This document shows positions 51,422-60,900 of a stretch of DNA of 64,000 nt, piece by piece; the first letter of the stretch is position 1, and every line of letters begins with the position of its first letter. Made by a program: the position numbers and the translations under genes. The notes beneath the pieces are model-generated. The model searched no databases. It saw only the letters and a list, made by a program, of their open reading frames with translations, and had not been told where the DNA came from. The DNA comes from Nonomuraea aridisoli (GTDB lineage: Bacteria > Actinomycetota > Actinomycetes > Streptosporangiales > Streptosporangiaceae): NCBI RefSeq assembly GCF_003236395.1, contig NZ_POUD01000007.1:1-64000 (forward strand), written 5' to 3'.

Positions 51422-52102
51422 GTGGACTGGCTGGTGAATCTGCTCGATCCGACCTGGTGGCTGACCCTTCTCGGGGCGTTCGCCACCGTCGGCGTTCTCG
51501 CGATCATCTTCGCCGAGACGGGGCTGCTGCTCGGGTTCTTCCTGCCGGGCGACTCGCTGCTCGTGGCCGCGGGGATCTTCAGCTCGTCGTCCGTCGCCCA
51601 GGGCATGGGCGTCACGCCGCTGTCGCTGCCCGTGCTGCTCATCGGCACGCCGCTGTGCGCGGTCGCCGGCGCGCAGCTCGGCCACTTCCTGGGCGCGCGC
51701 TTCGGCCGCAGGTTGTTCGACAAGCCCGACTCGCGGCTGTTCAAGCGGGAGCACGTGCTGCGGGCCGAGGAGTTCTTCGAGAGGTTCGGGCCGGCCAAGG
51801 CGGTGATCCTGGCCAGGTTCGTGCCGATCGTCCGTACGTTCATGAACCCCGTCGCAGGCGTGCTGGAGATGAGGCCCAAGCGCTTCCTGCTCTGGAACGT
51901 CGTCGGCGGCGTCGTCTGGGTCGAGAGCCTCATCCTGGTCGGCAACCTCCTCGGTCACCAGGTCGACCCCAAGCGGATCGACGCCTACATCCTGCCGGGC
52001 GTCTTCCTCATCGTGCTCGTCTCACTCATCCCGATCTTCGTCGAGGTGGTGAAGAAGCGGCGGGCGGTGCCCGTTCCGACCGGGACCGACACTCCGCTCT
52101 GA
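51422..52102 (+). CDS. DedA-family (VTT-domain) membrane protein
   Basis: This 226-residue integral membrane protein has about five hydrophobic segments. Family marks are FAETGLLLGFFLPGDSLLVAAG, the amphipathic FFERFGPAKAVILARFVPIVRTFMNPVAGV and a final TM (YILPGVFLIVLVSLIPIFVEVV) with a basic tail. DedA proteins act in membrane homeostasis and include undecaprenyl-phosphate and phospholipid flippases. The precise substrate is unknown. Confidence 0.93.
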   Translation: MDWLVNLLDPTWWLTLLGAFATVGVLAIIFAETGLLLGFFLPGDSLLVAAGIFSSSSVAQGMGVTPLSLPVLLIGTPLCAVAGAQLGHFLGARFGRRLFDKPDSRLFKREHVLRAEEFFERFGPAKAVILARFVPIVRTFMNPVAGVLEMRPKRFLLWNVVGGVVWVESLILVGNLLGHQVDPKRIDAYILPGVFLIVLVSLIPIFVEVVKKRRAVPVPTGTDTPL

Positions 52103-52125
52103 CCCCCAGGTCGATCTTCACCCGC

Positions 52126-52131
52126 TACGCT
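52126..52131 (+). promoter_or_regulatory. -10 box of a leaderless membrane-protein gene
   Basis: TACGCT ends 7 nt before GTG 52139 (5 nt before the out-of-frame GTG 52137). Confidence 0.5.
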
Positions 52132-52138
52132 GCCCCGT

Positions 52139-52591
52139 GTGGGACGCCACAAGTCAGAACCGATGGGCCTTGCCCGATTAGCGCTCACCGTCCTGGCGGC
52201 GGGGGCCGCGGTGACGCTGCTGGTCATCGGCGGCCGGGAGGTGCTCGGCAGGCTCGGCGAACCAGAGCCAGGACGCGAGCGCGCCTCCGCCCCCGCCGGC
52301 GAACCGGCCAGTGTGACCACGACGCCCGCCGGCGAGGAGACCGCCCAGGTGCCGACCGTGCACATCGAGTGCGTGGCCGAGACCTGCCCGATCGTCACCG
52401 TACGCGTGCCCGGCGGCGACGTGCTGCAGCACCGTGACATGAGCAGGGGCGAAGAGGTCAGCTTCTACGAGCCCGAGCTCGACGTCGTGCTCACCGACGC
52501 GAGCACCGTCCTCGTCACCGAGAACGGCACACCCCGCGAGCCCGGCGAGGAGGGCGCCCGCGAGGCGTTCACCGTCCGCGCCCCCGACTGA
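52139..52591 (+). CDS. Single-pass membrane protein with small extracytoplasmic domain
   Basis: This 150-residue protein has a basic cytoplasmic start (MGRHKSEP), one TM helix (about 11-34), a Pro/Ala/Glu-rich spacer to about 72 and a compact beta-rich domain. That domain contains a likely disulfide pair (HIECVAETCPIVTV) and resembles the DUF4115 domain of RodZ-like proteins. I do not recognise the gene. It lies 36 bp after the DedA gene and is convergent with pyrE (7-bp gap). Confidence 0.7.
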   Translation: MGRHKSEPMGLARLALTVLAAGAAVTLLVIGGREVLGRLGEPEPGRERASAPAGEPASVTTTPAGEETAQVPTVHIECVAETCPIVTVRVPGGDVLQHRDMSRGEEVSFYEPELDVVLTDASTVLVTENGTPREPGEEGAREAFTVRAPD

Positions 52592-52598
52592 GCCGCCT

Positions 52599-53132
52599 CT
52601 ACAGGCCGAGATCCTCCAGCGTGTACGCGCAGCGGTACTCGAGGCCCTCCGCCGTGACGCGCTCGCGGGCGCCACGGTCGACGATCGTCGCCACGGCGAC
52701 CACCTCCGCGCCCGCCTCGCGCAGCGCCTCCACGGCCGTCAGCGGCGAGGAGCCCGTCGTCGAGGTGTCCTCCACGGCCAGCACCCGGCGGCCCTTGACC
52801 TCGGGGCCCTCGATGCGGCGCTGCATGCCGTGCGCCTTCTGCGCCTTGCGCACCACGAACGCGTCGAGCGCGCGCCCGCGCGCCGCAGCCGCGTGCAACA
52901 TCGCGCCCGCCACCGGGTCGGCGCCCATCGTGAGCCCGCCCACCGCGTCGTAGTCGAGGTCGGTGGTCAGGTCGAGCATCACCCTGCCGACGAGCGGCGC
53001 CGCCACGCCGTCGAGCGTGATGCGCCGCAGGTCGAGATAGAAGTCGGCCTCCTTGCCCGAAGAGAGGGTGACCTTGCCGTGGACGATGGCCTTCTTCTTG
53101 ATCTCGGCCAGCAGGTTGTCGCGATCCGTCAT
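52599..53132 (-). CDS. pyrE: Orotate phosphoribosyltransferase
   Basis: This 177-residue enzyme forms OMP from orotate and PRPP. It has HGKVTLSSGKEADFYLDLRRITLDG, VGGLTMGADPVAGAML, VVRKAQKAHGMQRRIEG and the PRPP loop VLAVEDTSTTGSSPL. ATG 53132 is preceded by TAAGCT 7 nt away on the minus strand, a leaderless start. Confidence 0.95.
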   Translation of the reverse strand: MTDRDNLLAEIKKKAIVHGKVTLSSGKEADFYLDLRRITLDGVAAPLVGRVMLDLTTDLDYDAVGGLTMGADPVAGAMLHAAAARGRALDAFVVRKAQKAHGMQRRIEGPEVKGRRVLAVEDTSTTGSSPLTAVEALREAGAEVVAVATIVDRGARERVTAEGLEYRCAYTLEDLGL

Positions 53133-53139
53133 GGGACCA

Positions 53140-53145
53140 AGCTTA
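53140..53145 (-). promoter_or_regulatory. -10 box of leaderless pyrE
   Basis: Minus-strand TAAGCT ends exactly 7 nt before ATG 53132. Confidence 0.55.
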
Positions 53146-53254
53146 GGGTCCTGGTCACGGCCGCCTTCCGCAGGTAAAGGCACGCTCTCGGTTTAGCCAC
53201 GGCGATGACTGCGGAATGATGACCCGGGTAACCGTGCGTCATCGTGAGGTCGCC

Positions 53255-55600
53255 ATGAGTGCCGAAGCTCCGCAAAGCGACGCCGATCTGCTCCACGCGG
53301 TCCAGGCGGGAAACGCCGCTGCCTACGGCGAGCTCTACGAGCGCCACGTGGCCGCCGCGCGTGCCATGGCCCGGCAGCTCGTCAGCGGGGTCGAGGTGGA
53401 GGACGTCGTCGCCGAGTCGTTCACGAAGATCCTCGACCTGGTGTGCCGGGGCGGCGGTCCCGAGTCGGCGTTCCGCACCTACCTGCTGACGATCGTGCGG
53501 CGCACGGTGCACGACCGCTCCCGCATCGCCGCCCACCCCACGGGCGAGATCGAGCGGTACGACCCGACGGCGCCGTTCGTCGATCCCGCGCTGGCCGGGC
53601 TGGAGCGGTCGCCGATCGCCCGGGCCTACCTGTCGTTGCCCGAGCGGTGGCGGGCGGTGTTGTGGCACACCGAGGTCGAACGCGCCAAGCCGGCTCAGGT
53701 GGGGCCGCTGCTGGGACTCTCGGCCAACGGCGTGGCCGCGCTGGCCTACCGCGCGCGGGAGGGGCTGCGGCAGGCGTACGTACGCCTGTACCTGCAGCCG
53801 GAGACCTTGCCCGAGTGCCGCGCGGTGCTCGGCCGGATGAGCCACTACGTGCGCGGCGGGCTGGCCCGGCGCGACGCCAAGGCGCTCGACGAGCACGTCG
53901 ACTCCTGCGAGGAGTGCCACGGCGTGCTGCTGGAGGTGACCGACGTCGACCGCGGGCTGCGGGTCATCGTCGGGCCGCTGATCGCCGGGTCGCTGTTCAG
54001 CGGATACGCGGCGGCGCTGGCCAGGGCGGCGGGACCGGGCGGTGCGGCCGGGCGGCCGCTGCGGGCGCTGCGGCGGCTGGCGTGGGCGCCGCGGCGCCGG
54101 CAGGCGGTGGTGGCGGGCGCAGCGGTGCTGGCGGTGGCCGTGGCCGGGGGCGTCCAGGTGTTGTCCGGTGTGGAGCCGGTCGCCGAGCCCTCGGTCGGGC
54201 CGGCGATCGCGCTGCCGCTCCCGTCGGCCGCCCCGCCGCAGCCTGAGGAGCCGTCGCGGGTGCCGGAGCCGGACGCCTCGCGGTCGCCGGTCGGCAGGGA
54301 CCGGCAGGCGACGTCCGCCAGGCCGGTGGGCGCGCGGCTGCGCGTCACGATCGACCCGCTCGGCTCGCTCGTCCGCGCCCGGCCCGGCATCCTCGGTCTC
54401 CGCCTGCGCAACCACGGCGAGACGGCCAGCGAGAAGGTCTCGGCCCACGTCGACCTGCCGCCGGGGGTGACGTTCGTTCCGTCCGTGCTGCGCGGGCCCG
54501 GCGCAGCGGTCTCCGGCGGGGTGGGCGCGGCCGACGGCTGGCTGTGCCGTCCGTCCGGTCGCGGCGCCCGGTGCGCCAGGGAGCCGCTCGCCGCGGGCCG
54601 GGCCACGGCCGTCTACCTGCGGGTGCTCGTGTCCAGTGCGGCCCCGCGTGGCGCGGGTCCCGTCGTCAGCGTCGTCGCCGGCCCGCTGCGCGTCCGGGCC
54701 CGCGCCGAGCACGGCGTACGCGCGACGGGCGCGCCCGCCAGGTTCGCCACCGAGGGCAGGGTGGCGGTCCGGGCGATCGGCAACACGCTGCTGAGCTGCC
54801 CCGACGAGCAGCCGGGCTGCCGCGAGGCGCGGCGGCGCGAGGGCGAGCAGCGCGACAACGACCTGTGGCCGATGCTCGCGCTCGACCGCGACGACCACCC
54901 CTTCACCGAGTCCTCCAGTGCGGCGGCGTTGTCCCTGCCCAAGGGCGGCGAGGTCGTGTGGGCAGGGCTCTACTGGTCGGCCACGGGCGCGCAGGCGGGG
55001 CCGATCAGGGTCCGGCCCCCGGGGCTGCGCACCTACCTGACCGTCCGGCCCAGCGAGGTGAAGGTGCGGGAGCTGCCGCTGGGGCCGGTCTACCAGGCGT
55101 TCGCCGACGTGAGCGAGCTCGCCCGCGGCGTACGCGCCGACGGCACGTGGTGGGCGGCCGACGTGCCCATGGAGGAGGGGGTCGCGCGTCATGCCGGGTG
55201 GAGCCTGGTGCTCGTGGTCACCGATCCGGCGCAGCCGTACAGCCAGGCCGTCGTGCTCGACGGGGGCACGGTGGTCGGGGGGCGGGCGTACGTACCGCTG
55301 GGCGGGTTGCGGCCGGCCGCCTCGCCGGCGCGGGTCGAGCTGGTGACGTGGGAGGGTGACGCCGACCTCGGCGGCGACAGGGTCTCGCTGGGCTCGGGCC
55401 CGCTCACCCCGGCGGGCGGCGACCGCGTGGCGGCCAACGTCTTCGACGGCTCGGCGCGCGGCGCGAAGGAGCTCTCGTTCGGCGTCGACGTCGACACGGT
55501 GAGCGCCGAGCTGGGCGTCGATCCCGGCCTCACGATCGTGACGAACAAGGACGTCGTGCTGTTCGGCGCGGCCGCCGTGAGCGTGCGGGCCCGGCCGTGA
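53255..55600 (+). CDS. Fused ECF sigma factor - zinc anti-sigma motif - TM - extracellular domains
   Basis: This 781-residue protein begins with an ECF sigma factor: region 2 at about 10-90 (ELYERHVAAARAMARQL, VEDVVAESFTKILDL) and region 4 at about 120-180 (LPERWRAVLWHTEV, PLLGLSANGVAALAYRAREGL). It then has a ZAS-like zinc motif (C188, H214-x3-C218-x2-C221), one TM helix (284-303), a Pro-rich spacer, a DUF11-like beta domain (about 335-460) and a C-terminal surface domain (VVWAGLYWSATG, YQAFADVSEL, AGWSLVLVVTDP). This matches the ECF groups with large C-terminal extensions (ECF53-like, from memory). The extracellular part probably senses a signal, and the sigma domain would need release or rearrangement. 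GAGGT precedes ATG 53255. Confidence 0.85.
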   Translation: MSAEAPQSDADLLHAVQAGNAAAYGELYERHVAAARAMARQLVSGVEVEDVVAESFTKILDLVCRGGGPESAFRTYLLTIVRRTVHDRSRIAAHPTGEIERYDPTAPFVDPALAGLERSPIARAYLSLPERWRAVLWHTEVERAKPAQVGPLLGLSANGVAALAYRAREGLRQAYVRLYLQPETLPECRAVLGRMSHYVRGGLARRDAKALDEHVDSCEECHGVLLEVTDVDRGLRVIVGPLIAGSLFSGYAAALARAAGPGGAAGRPLRALRRLAWAPRRRQAVVAGAAVLAVAVAGGVQVLSGVEPVAEPSVGPAIALPLPSAAPPQPEEPSRVPEPDASRSPVGRDRQATSARPVGARLRVTIDPLGSLVRARPGILGLRLRNHGETASEKVSAHVDLPPGVTFVPSVLRGPGAAVSGGVGAADGWLCRPSGRGARCAREPLAAGRATAVYLRVLVSSAAPRGAGPVVSVVAGPLRVRARAEHGVRATGAPARFATEGRVAVRAIGNTLLSCPDEQPGCREARRREGEQRDNDLWPMLALDRDDHPFTESSSAAALSLPKGGEVVWAGLYWSATGAQAGPIRVRPPGLRTYLTVRPSEVKVRELPLGPVYQAFADVSELARGVRADGTWWAADVPMEEGVARHAGWSLVLVVTDPAQPYSQAVVLDGGTVVGGRAYVPLGGLRPAASPARVELVTWEGDADLGGDRVSLGSGPLTPAGGDRVAANVFDGSARGAKELSFGVDVDTVSAELGVDPGLTIVTNKDVVLFGAAAVSVRARP

Positions 55601-55786
55601 CCAAGAACGGGACAAACTGGTACGGTCGGCCTGAATGGTCTGGCGGCTCGGTGCGTGAGGGTCGAATCGTCGGGATTCACCCTCGCACGATCACCCGCTT
55701 TCATTACCCTGAGAGAGGGCCGCCGAGTCCGGTCTCTGACGGTGCAGAGCCAGCAAGGTCGGACCATCAGGAAAGGGGCGGTGTCA

Positions 55787-57310
55787 GTGGATCGCTGTGC
55801 GCTGTTCGTGGACGCTGGCTATCTGCTGGCCGACGGGGCGATGGCCGTACACGGCACACGCCATCGCGAGGCGGTGTCCTGGGACTATCCGGGGCTGCTC
55901 CAACTGATGACCGACCTGTCGCGAGAGCGTACCGGGCTGCCGCTGCTGCGCTGCTACTGGTACGAAGCAACGGTCGAGGGGCGCCGCACCCCCGAGCACG
56001 ACGCGCTCGCCGACATCCCGGGCCTCAAGCTGCGCCTGTCGCGCATCCGCCCGGGGCGGCGCGAGGGCGTCGACGCCCAGGTCCACCGCGATCTCATGAC
56101 GCTCGCCCGCAACAACGCCATCTGCGACGCGGTCGTGGTCAGCGGCGACGAGGACCTCGCCCAGGTCGTCTGCGACGCGCAGGACCTCGGCATCCGGGTG
56201 ACCGTCATCAACATCGCGGCCGAGGGCGGCTGGGCGGTGTCGCGGTCGTTGCGGCAGGAGTGCGACGACCTCGTGGAGCTGGGGGCGGCCCACCTGCGGG
56301 CGTACGTCAGCGGCGTCACCGAGGCGTCCAACGGGCACCACCAGCCGATCAGCAACGGCCAGGCCACCCATTCGCTGCCTCCGGCGCAGCCGTCCCTGCC
56401 GCCGGCGCCGTCGTCCACCGGCAGCCACGCGGCCGGCTCGTCCCCGGCGGCTCAGCCGCCCTCGGGCCCGAACGCGCCGTCGTACGGGGGCTCGAACACC
56501 CCGTCCTCCACCTACGGCGGGGCGTACGGCGGATCCTCTTCGTACGGCGGCTCATCCGATGGCTCGGGCGCCTCGTACGGCGGGTCCGGCGCGAACGCGG
56601 CGTCACCCGCGCCGTCCTACGGCGGGTCCGGCGCGAACGCGGCGTCCCCGGCCGCGCCGTCCTACGGCGGATCCGGCGCGAACGCGGCGTCCCCGGCCGC
56701 GCCCTACGGCGGGTCCGCGAACGGCCAGCTGTCCGGCGGGTCGGGCGCGAACGGGCAGGCGCCCGCCGGGTCCGACGCCGACGCGCCGTCGCCCGGGCGC
56801 GGCCAGTCGTCCCCGCCTCCGGCGCTGCCGTCGTACGGCGGTTACCAGAGCGAGCAGCAGCCGCAGGCCAACGCGCCGTCGTCGGCGCCGGTGACCGGGC
56901 CCGTGCAGGCTCAGTCGCCCAGCACCGGGCAGTTCTCCGCACCGTCGAGCGCCGGGGCCTACCAGCAGCCCGGCAGCGGGGCCTACCAGCCGTCGCAGCT
57001 GGGGCCGTACACCGGGCCGCAGCCCGCCCCGGTCACCCCGCCCGCCGCCGCGACGGCGGGCGCCACGACCCTGGCCGACGCCGTCAAGGCCGCCCACCGG
57101 GAGGGACACGACTTCGGCGAGTCGGTGGCCCGCGACGCGCCCGCGCTCTGGCTGGAGGCGGTGCTGGCCCGCAAGCCCCGCATGCCGTCCGACCTGGAGG
57201 CGCGCCTCCTCCAGGGCTCCTCGCTGCCGATCGACTTCCTCCTGCACGACGAGGTCCGCCACGCCCTCCGCCGCGGCTTCTGGGACGCCCTGGAACGCGC
57301 CCGCAACTGA
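55787..57310 (+). CDS. NYN-domain (PIN-like) RNase-family protein with repeat linker
   Basis: This 507-residue protein has an N-terminal NYN domain (about 1-170) with the acidic catalytic set D9 (LFVDAGYLL), D96 (GVDAQVHRDL) and D121/D123 (VVSGDEDLAQVV). A long low-complexity linker rich in Ser, Gly, Ala, Pro and Tyr (about 185-430) includes three near-identical 14-15-residue units (SYGGSGANAASPAAP). A folded C-terminal helical domain (about 440-507; WLEAVLARKPRMPSDLEARLLQGSSLPIDFLLHDEV) follows. Similar C-domains occur in LabA/OST-HTH-like proteins. GTG 55787 has GAAAGGGG 8 nt upstream. It could be an RNA-processing factor with phase-separating linker; that last point is inference. Confidence 0.8.
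   Translation: MDRCALFVDAGYLLADGAMAVHGTRHREAVSWDYPGLLQLMTDLSRERTGLPLLRCYWYEATVEGRRTPEHDALADIPGLKLRLSRIRPGRREGVDAQVHRDLMTLARNNAICDAVVVSGDEDLAQVVCDAQDLGIRVTVINIAAEGGWAVSRSLRQECDDLVELGAAHLRAYVSGVTEASNGHHQPISNGQATHSLPPAQPSLPPAPSSTGSHAAGSSPAAQPPSGPNAPSYGGSNTPSSTYGGAYGGSSSYGGSSDGSGASYGGSGANAASPAPSYGGSGANAASPAAPSYGGSGANAASPAAPYGGSANGQLSGGSGANGQAPAGSDADAPSPGRGQSSPPPALPSYGGYQSEQQPQANAPSSAPVTGPVQAQSPSTGQFSAPSSAGAYQQPGSGAYQPSQLGPYTGPQPAPVTPPAAATAGATTLADAVKAAHREGHDFGESVARDAPALWLEAVLARKPRMPSDLEARLLQGSSLPIDFLLHDEVRHALRRGFWDALERARN
56573..56704 (+). repeat. Three in-frame tandem repeat units inside the NYN-protein linker
   Basis: Units at 56573-56614 (42 bp), 56615-56659 (45 bp) and 56660-56704 (45 bp) are nearly identical at the DNA level, as expected of recent slippage or unequal crossing-over. 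Copy number probably varies between strains. Confidence 0.85.
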
Positions 57311-57336
57311 CCCGCCGCTCCTGGTGGGCGTGCGAC

Positions 57337-57966
57337 CTAGGAGAGGGCGTCGAAGGCGGCGCGGAGGTGGTTGACGCGGTCGGTCAGGTCCCCGAGCGGG
57401 GCGGCCAGGGCCGGGTCCTGGGTCTTGCGGGCCAGCTCGCGGACACGGGCCAGTTCGTCCTCCACCGCCGTCAGCCGGCGCGACAGCTCCGGCAGCACCG
57501 ACGCGTGGTCGCCCGCGCCGGGCGGCAGCTCGCCGCTCACCCGGTCGCGCAGCAGCGCCGCCTGCTCGGCCAGGCGTTTGTTCATGTTGTACAGCTCGGT
57601 GAACACCGACACCTTCGCCCGCAGCACCCACGGGTCGAACGGCTTGGTGAGGTAGTCGACCGCCCCCGCCGCGTAACCGCGGAAGGCGTAGTCGGGGGCG
57701 CTGTCGACCACGGTCAGGAAGATGATCGGGATGTTCCTGGTGCGCTCACGCCGCTTGATGTGCGCGGCCGTCTCGAAGCCGTCCATGCCCGGCATGCGCA
57801 CGTCGAGCAGGATCAGCGCGAACTCGGTGTTGAGCAGCGCCTTGAGCGCCTCCTCGCCCGACCGGGCGCGTACGGGCACCAGGTCGAGCGAGCTGAGGAT
57901 GGCTTCGAGGGCGATCAGGTTCTCCTCGCGGTCATCGACCAGGAGGATCTTGGCACGATCCGGCAT
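57337..57966 (-). CDS. Response regulator with C-terminal coiled coil
   Basis: This 209-residue protein has a REC domain (1-125) with phospho-acceptor D55 (LILLDVRMPGMDG), acidic pocket D11-D12 and the K of YLTKPFDPW. A C-terminal heptad-rich helix region (about 125-209) follows and has no DNA-binding domain. It resembles a dimerising output or adaptor. It begins 4 bp after the giant hybrid kinase stop, so the two are co-transcribed and probably exchange phosphate. Confidence 0.9.
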   Translation of the reverse strand: MPDRAKILLVDDREENLIALEAILSSLDLVPVRARSGEEALKALLNTEFALILLDVRMPGMDGFETAAHIKRRERTRNIPIIFLTVVDSAPDYAFRGYAAGAVDYLTKPFDPWVLRAKVSVFTELYNMNKRLAEQAALLRDRVSGELPPGAGDHASVLPELSRRLTAVEDELARVRELARKTQDPALAAPLGDLTDRVNHLRAAFDALS

Positions 57967-57969
57967 GGA

Positions 57970-60900
57970 TCACGACCCTTCGGCTGGTGACGCTGACGAG
58001 TCGGACGCGGGTCCGCGCCCACGGCTGAGCCAGCCGCGCAGGCGTTCGAGCAGACGGTCCACGTCGACCGGCTTGGGCACGTAGTCGGAGGCGCCCGACG
58101 CGATGCTCTTCTCGCGATCACCCCGCATGACCTTGGCGGTCAGCGCGATGATCGGCAGGTCCGCGAACTGGGGCATGCGCCGGATGGCCGAGGTCGTGGC
58201 CCAGCCGTCCATCTCCGGCATCATGATGTCCATCAGCACGAGCGCGACGTCCTCGTTCCGTTCGAGCTGCTCGATCCCCTCGCGGCCGTTTTCAGCGTAG
58301 ACGACCGTGGAGCCGTGTCGTTCCAGCACGCTGGTCAGGGCGAACACGTTGCGGATGTCGTCGTCCACGATGAGGATCTTGGCGCCGTTCAGCGGGTCGT
58401 CGCCCTGCCACTGGGTGGGCGTCTCGACCGGGGGCTCCACCAGCTCCGGCATCGGCAGGTCGAGCGGCATCGGCGGCTCGGGCGCCGCCGCGGCGGGCTC
58501 GTCGGCCGGCGGCGTCATGAGCTGCCGGCGCGCCGCCCCGCCGTCGGTCGCGGTCAGCGGGCCGGTGTAGGAGGCCGGCAGGTAGAGCGTGAACGTGCTG
58601 CCGTTGCCCAGCTCGCTGTCGACGTGGATCTCGCCGCCGAGCAGGCGGGCGATGTCGCGGCAGATCGCGAGGCCGAGGCCGGTGCCGCCGTACTTGCGGC
58701 TCGTGGTGCCGTCGGCCTGGCGGAACGCCTCGAAGATGACGTCGCGCTTGTCGGGCGCGATGCCGATGCCGGTGTCGATCACCTGGAAGGCGAGCAGGTC
58801 GTGCGCGTCGTGCAGGGCGTCGTCGTCGAAGTCGACCCCGACGGGCGCCTTGGCGACGCGCAGCTTCACCTCGCCCCGCGGCGTGAACTTCACCGCGTTG
58901 GACAGCAGGTTGCGCAGCACCTGCTGCAGCCGCTGCTCGTCGGCGCGCAGCTCCTGCGGGACGTCGGGCTCGACCTCCACGCTGAACGACAGCCCCTTGT
59001 CCTGCGCCAGCGGCGCGAAGGCGGCCTCCAGCAGGTCGACCATCTTCGGCAGCGACACCTGGATCGGGTGGATGTCCATCCGGCCGGCCTCGACCTTCGA
59101 CAGGTCGAGCATGTCGTTGATGAGCTGCAGCAGCGCCGAGCCCGCGCTGTGGATCGTGCGGGCGAACTCGACCTGCTGCGAGGTCAGGTTGCCCTCGGCG
59201 TTCTCGGTCAGCAGCTTGGCCAGCACGAGCAGGCTGTTGAGCGGGGTGCGCAGCTCGTGGGACATGTTGGCGAGGAACTCGGACTTGTAGCGCGAGGAGA
59301 CCGCGAGCTGCTCGGCGCGCTCCTCCAGCGTGCGGCGGGCCTGCTCGATCTGGAAGTTCTGGATCTCGATCGCGCGGTTCTGCTTGGCGAGCAGCGCCGC
59401 CTTGTCCTCCAGCTCGGCGTTGGACCTGCGCAGCTCCTCCTGCTGGCGCTGCAGCTCGTCGGAGCGCTCCTGCAGCTCGCGGGTGAGCCGCTGCGACTCG
59501 GTGAGCAGGTCTTCGGTGCGGGAGTTGGCGATGATCGTGTTCATCGTCACACCGATGGTCTCGACGAGCTGCGTCAGGAAGTCGAGGTGCACCTCGCCGA
59601 ACGGCGTGAACGAGGCCAGCTCCAGCACGCCGAGCACGCGGTTCTCGAACAGGATCGGCAGCACCACGATCTGCGCGGGCGTCGACCGGCTGAGCCCGCT
59701 GTCGATCGTGATGAAGTTCGGTGGCACGTCGTCGAGCACGATGTGCCGGCCCTCGGCGGCGGCCTGCCCGACGATGCCCTCGCCGATCGCGAAGCGCTGG
59801 CGCGGACCCCGGTCGGGGCGCACGCCGTAGCCGCCGATGAGGATCAGCTCGCCCTCGGCCTCGGGGTCGATGCTGTAGAAGGCGCCGTAGCGGGCCGAGA
59901 CCAGCGGCGTCAGCTCGCTCATCGTCAGCTTGGCGACCTCGAGCAGGTCGCGGTGGCCCTGCATGAGCCGCGAGATGCGGGCCAGGTTGGACTTGAGCCA
60001 GTCCTGCTCCTGGTTGGCCTGCGTGGTCTCGCGGAGGTTGGCCACCATCGAGTTGATGTTGTCCTTCAGCTCCGCCAGCTCGCCCTGCGCCTCGACGGCG
60101 ATCGAGCGGGTCAGGTCGCCGCGCGCGACGGCGCTGGTCACGGTGGCGATGGCGCGGATCTGGGTGGTGAGGCTGCCCGCCAGCTCGTTGACGCTCTCGG
60201 TCAGCCGCTTCCAGGTGCCCTCGACGCCCTCGACGCGGGCCTGGCCGCCCAGCTGCCCCTCCGAGCCCACCTCGCGAGCCACACGGGTGACCTCGGAGGC
60301 GAACGACGACAGCTGGTCGACCATGCGGTTGACGGTGGTCTTGAGCGCCAGGATCTCGCCCTGGGCGTCGACGTCGATCTTGCGGGTCAGGTCGCCGTTG
60401 GCCACCGCGGTGGTGACCTCGGCGATGTTGCGCACCTGGTACGTCAGGTTGTTGGCCATCGAGTTGACGTTGTCGGTCAGGTCCTTCCAGACGCCCGACA
60501 CGCCCTTCACCCGGGCCTGGCCGCCCAGCTGGCCCTCGGTGCCGACCTCGCGGGCCACGCGGGTCACCTCGTCGGCGAAGGACGACAGCTGGTCGACCAT
60601 CGTGTTGAGGGTGTCCTTCAGCTGGAGCATCTCGCCCTGGGCGTCGACAGTGATCTTCTTCGACAGGTTGCCCTGGGCCACCGCGGAGGACACGGCCGCG
60701 ATCTGCCGCACCTGGGAGGTCAGGTTGTTGGCCATCGAGTTGACGTTGTCGGTCAGGTCCTTCCAGACCCCGGACACGCCGCGCACCTGGGCCTGGCCGC
60801 CCAGCTGGCCCTCGGTGCCGACCTCGCGGGCGACGCGGGTGACCTCGGAGGCGAACGAGGACAGCTGGTCGACCATCGTGTTCATGGTCGACTTGAGCTC

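Noticed and set aside
56573-56704. Short repeats considered as CRISPR
   Set aside because: Adjacent units without spacers, in frame, encoding a low-complexity linker.
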